From the NCBI GenBank assembly GCA_030035585.1, contig CM057475.1, positions 4,163,501 to 4,227,500 on the forward strand: a stretch of 64,000 bases of DNA. Reading direction: 5' to 3'. This document shows positions 60,671 through 64,000 of the stretch, piece after piece. The notes below the pieces were generated by a model. It worked only from the letters and a program-made list of their open reading frames with translations. It made no database searches and had not been told where the DNA came from. A program made the translations under genes and the position numbers. Position 1 is the first letter of the stretch; every line of letters starts with the position of its first letter. This DNA is from Dugong dugon (lineage: Eukaryota > Chordata > Mammalia > Sirenia > Dugongidae).

Positions 60671-61560
60671 ATTATATGTTTTTGCCATAGAGGGCATAAA
60701 AAGATACAACAGGAAAATTCTAACCAAAAGAAAGCTAATGAAGCTATATTTTTATCACAAAAAGGGGCTTTAAGTGGTAAAGAATTATTAGATATTAATA
60801 GAGTTAGTACACAGTGATAAAATATTCAAGTGTCAAGATGATATAAGAATTTTAAACATGTCTACAACTTGTGAAACATCTTCAAAATATGCAAAGCAAG
60901 TATTGATAGAATTACATGGAGATTTGAGAAACTCATCAATTTTTTGGGAAATTCAAAATACTTTTCTTGATAATAAATATATCAAGTAGACAAAAAGCAG
61001 CAAGAGTGTTGAAGAGGTAAATAACTCAAATTTATATCCAAAACTTAGAGAATATACATTATTCTCAAACACACAGGAAACATTACAAAATCATGTCAGG
61101 CACTAGTTTATAAAACAAGCCTCAACAGAATTTAACACATATGTATTATAGAGTCTACGTTCGCTAACCATAATTAAGTTGCAAGTTAAAAACAAATACC
61201 TCAACTTAAAAACCATGTATATTTGGAAAGTTGATCCAGAAGTTTATGTGGAAGAATAAAGTTCTCAGAATAACCAGGACATTTCAAAAGAAGAGCAGGG
61301 AGAGGAAACTTGTCCTACCCTATATTAATCTCATAATAATTAAGGCAGTGTGGTACTGGCCTCAAAATATATTAAAAAATAAGAAAAATAGAGAACTCAA
61401 AAAGAGACCTGTGCGCACAAAGAATTTTGGTACACGAGAGATGTATTATACCAGATCAGTGGGGGAAAAGAAGAGTATTAAAAATGGTTATCCAAATGAA
61501 CAAAGATAAAATTACATCTGGACTTCACAACATATACAGCAATATTTTCCAGATCAGTTA
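60671..61560 (+). mobile_element. Old L1 (L1ME/L1M-type) fragments, endonuclease then RT-distal region
   Basis: 60990-61205 resembles the endonuclease end (gagaatatacattattctc, aaaacaagcctcaacagaat). 61215-61500 is the RT-distal part (MIQKFMWKNKVLRITRTFQK, IIIKAVWYWPQN). The intervening ORF2 is missing. It continues at 63530 after an RTE insertion. Confidence 0.68.
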
Positions 61561-63132
61561 ACCTTGAGTATATCTCATCTGAATTTAGAGACCATTTCAA
61601 GAACAGATTTGACACGTTGAACATTAACGACCGAAGACCAGATGAATTGTGGGATGACATCAAGGACATCATACATGAAGGAAGCAAAAGTTCATTAAAA
61701 AGTCAAGAAAGAAAGAAAAGACTAAAATGGATGTCAGAAGAGACTCTGAAACTTGCTCTTGAAAGTAGGGTAGCTAAAGCAAATGGAAGAAATGATGAGG
61801 TAAAAGAACTGAACAGAAGATTTCAAAGGGCAGCAAGAGAAGACAAGGTAAAGTATTATAATGAAATGTGCAAAGACCTGGAGTTAGAAAATCAAAAGGG
61901 AACAACATGCTCTGCATTTCTCAAGCTGAAAGAACTGAAAAGAAAATTCATGCCTAGAGTTGCCATATAGAAGGATTCTATGGACAAAAGGAGTCCTGGT
62001 GGTAAAGTGGTTAAGAGTTCTGCTGCTAACCAAGCCAGCAGCTGTTTGAAAACCCTATGGCACAGTTCTGGTCTGTCACTTGGGGTGGCTGTGAGTTGGA
62101 ATTGATTTGACAGCAATGGGTCTATGGGCAAAATATTGAACAGCACTGGATGCATCACAAGACGATGGAAGGAATACACAGTTATTGTACCAAAAAGAAT
62201 TGGTAGACATTCAACCATTTCAAGAGGTAGCTTATGATCAGGAACTGTTGGTATTAAAGGAAGAAGTCCAAGGTGCACTGAAAGCATTGGTGAAAAATCA
62301 GGCTCCAGGAATGACAGAATACCAATTGAGATGTTTCAACAAACGAATGCAATACTGGGTGTGCTCACTTGTCTACGCCAAGAAATTTGGAAGACAGCTA
62401 CCTGGCTAACCAACTGTAAGAGTTTGGTATTTGTGGCCATCTAAAGAAAGGTGATCCAATGGAACACATATTATTATCGAACAATATCATTAATATGACA
62501 CACAAGTAAAATTTTGCTGAAGATCGTTAAAAAGTGGTTGCACTAGTACATTGACAGGAAATTGTCAGAAATTCAAGCAGGATTCAGAAGAGGATATGGA
62601 ATGAGAGATATCATTGCTGATTTCAGGTGGATCTTTCTGAAAGCAGAGAATACTAGAAAGATGTTTACCTGTGTTTTATTGACTGTGAAAAGGCATTGGA
62701 CAGTGTGGATCATAACAAATTATGGATCACATTGCAAAGAATGGGAATTCCAGAACACTTAATTGTGCTCATGTGGGACCTGTACACAGACCAACAGAAC
62801 TAGGGGATATTGCATGGTTTAAAATCAGAAAATGTGTGCTTCAGGATTGTATCCTTTCACCATACTTATTCAATTTTATGGGGAGCCAATAATCCAAGTA
62901 TCTGGACTATATGAAGAAGAACAGGGTATCAGATTGGAGGAAGACTCATTAACAACCTGTGATATGCAGATGACACAGACTTGCTTGCTGAAAGTGAAGA
63001 GGACTTGAAGCATCTACTGATGAAAACCAAAGACCACAGCTTAGTATAGATTACACCTCTATACAAAGAAAACAAAAATCCTCGCAACTGGAACAATAAG
63101 CAAAATCATGATAAACAGAGAAAAGATTGAAG
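61561..63132 (+). mobile_element. RTE/BovB-clade LINE, ORF2 middle part (with a SINE inside)
   Basis: The order SLKSQERKKRLKWMSEETLK, SRVAKANGRNDEVKELNRRF, YYNEMCKDLELENQ, LVDIQPFQEVAYD, QAGFRRGYGMRDIIADFRWI, then YADD (62963-62974) and LAESEEDLKHLLMK is that of RTE RT. The endonuclease and 3' end are missing. An AfroSINE occupies 61990-62120. It is frame-broken. Confidence 0.88.
61990..62120 (+). mobile_element. AfroSINE inserted in the RTE
   Basis: The head gagtcctggtggtaaagtgg, the body aaaccctatggcacagttct and the tail gttggaattgatttgacagc are clear. Flanked by tctatggacaaaa (61977-61989) and tctatgggcaaaa (62121-62133). Confidence 0.92.
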
Positions 63133-63191
63133 TTTTACTTTTCTTCAGCTTCAACTTGAACTTGCATATGAACAATCAATGGTCTGTTCTG
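63133..63191 (-). mobile_element. Short inverted RTE fragment
   Basis: The complement (gactgcagaacagaccattg, then catatgcaagttcaagttg) matches the RTE endonuclease-to-RT linker, which lies upstream of 61561 in an intact element. It is thus inverted and out of order. Confidence 0.65.
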
Positions 63192-63515
63192 CAGTCCACC
63201 ACTAGTCTGTCACTTTGTCATACTGTGGTGGCTTGTGTGTTACTATGATGCTGGAAGCTATGCTACCGGTGTTTCAAATGCCAGTAGGGTCACCCATGGT
63301 GGACAAGTTTCAGCAGAGCTTCCAGACTAAGACAAACTATGAAGAAGGACCTGGAAATCTGCTTCTAAAAAAAGAAGTTGGACAGTGAAAACCTCATTAA
63401 TATCAGTGGAACATAGTCCCATAAGGATTACAGCCTAGAAAACCCTACAGGGCAGTTCTAATCTATCACATGGATTTGCTATGAGTCAAAATCTACCTGA
63501 CGGCCCCAGCAACAA
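63192..63515 (+). mobile_element. Chimeric RTE 5'-region / SINE-tail repeat
   Basis: 63215-63410 has RTE 5'-region wording (actgtggtggcttgtgtgtt, agcagagcttccagactaag, ggacctggaaatctgcttct). From 63417 it switches to an AfroSINE-type body and tail (aaaccctacagggcagttct, tatgagtcaaaatctacctg, ccagcaacaataa). Confidence 0.65.
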
Positions 63516-63529
63516 TAATGGTTAGGAAA

Positions 63530-64000
63530 ACACAACGGAAGATAAAATTAAATACCACATTAAACCTTTCTAGAAAAAATTTTAAAAATGACAATATCAA
63601 ATGTTGGAGAAGATATGTGTCCATAGGCTCTCTTAGACATCGCTTCTAGGTGTGCAAATTGGTACACTCACAAAAAGTTTGTCACATATCTTATAATAAA
63701 AACATACCCAATATAGTAATTTCACTCTAAGATATGTACCCAAGAGAACATTTACTACAAGCAAACAAGTAGACATATATAAATTGTTTACTGTATCACC
63801 GTTCACAATAGTAAAAAACCTGGACATAACACAAATGTCCATTGAAATAAGAGTGGATTAATAAATTCTAGTTTGTTCACACAATAAAATACTACAAAGC
63901 AGTCAATATAAATGACCTATAGTTACATGTGTCAAAATAAATGAATGTTTGCCAGTACAATATTGAGTGAAAAATGTAATTTCTGAAAAGCGACATCAAA
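63530..64000 (+). mobile_element. Old L1 3' part, running off the window
   Basis: Text such as aatttcactctaagatatgt, tatcaccgttcacaatagta, acacaaatgtccattgaaat and agtacaatattgagtgaaaa follows the order of the ORF2 C-terminus and 3' end. It probably continues the L1 of 60671-61560. Confidence 0.75.

Overview
The window looks like gene-free, repeat-dense mammalian DNA, most likely from an afrotherian and probably a paenungulate such as elephant. The evidence is a recurring tRNA-derived SINE ending in the 'gagtcg-gactc-aacaac' type of tail (AfroSINE-like), RTE/BovB-clade LINE copies sharing that tail, and a distinctive L1 family with a very long 3' UTR. These sit beside general placental repeats (MIR, L2, MLT1/MaLR, ERVL-type LTRs, old L1M). 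I found no host exon, RNA gene or CpG-island gene promoter; every long reading frame is explained by a retroelement. Family names come from remembered hallmarks, not a database search. Layout: 1-8273 holds an old L1 (+) split by a Tigger-like DNA transposon, an ERVL fossil whose two LTRs face each other in inverted orientation, and an older L1 (-). 8274-16617 is a full-length younger L1 (copy A, -) inserted into that older L1. 16658-20278 has a solo LTR, an L1 inverted repeat, an RTE 3' end and a cluster of SINEs, including two inserted one after the other at one target and one nested in another. 20630-24060 is an L1 3' part split by an RTE (-) and an LTR (-). 24061-33606 is older mixed DNA: MIR, L2, MLT1/MaLR fossil, a tRNA-Gly-headed SINE family, an L1 fragment and solo LTRs. 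33617-41981 (copy B, -) and 42049-50525 (copy C, +) are two further full-length L1s placed head to head, only 67 bp between their 5' ends, forming a ~17 kb imperfect palindrome. 50541-64000 is again old mixed DNA with a twin-primed L1, an L1 3'-UTR-only insertion, and an RTE copy carrying a SINE and ending in a scrambled junction. Copies A, B and C share one architecture: a 5' UTR starting near a YY1-like motif and holding tandem units of about 265-285 bp, ORF1 (coiled coil, RRM, C-terminal domain), an unusually long inter-ORF spacer of about 590 bp carrying a lysine-rich small open frame, ORF2 (endonuclease, reverse transcriptase, cysteine-rich end) and a 1.1-1.5 kb 3' UTR with internal repeated modules. 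None has both ORFs intact. Copy C is best preserved, with one stop in ORF1 and two net single-base shifts in ORF2, each shared with a sibling copy. No unknown coding system was found. The points most worth checking are the L1 family's structure (monomer promoter, inter-ORF frame, antisense frames, shared shifts) and several structural curiosities: the L1 palindrome, an inverted L1 piece inside a DNA transposon, the opposed ERVL LTRs, and repeated use of one SINE target.
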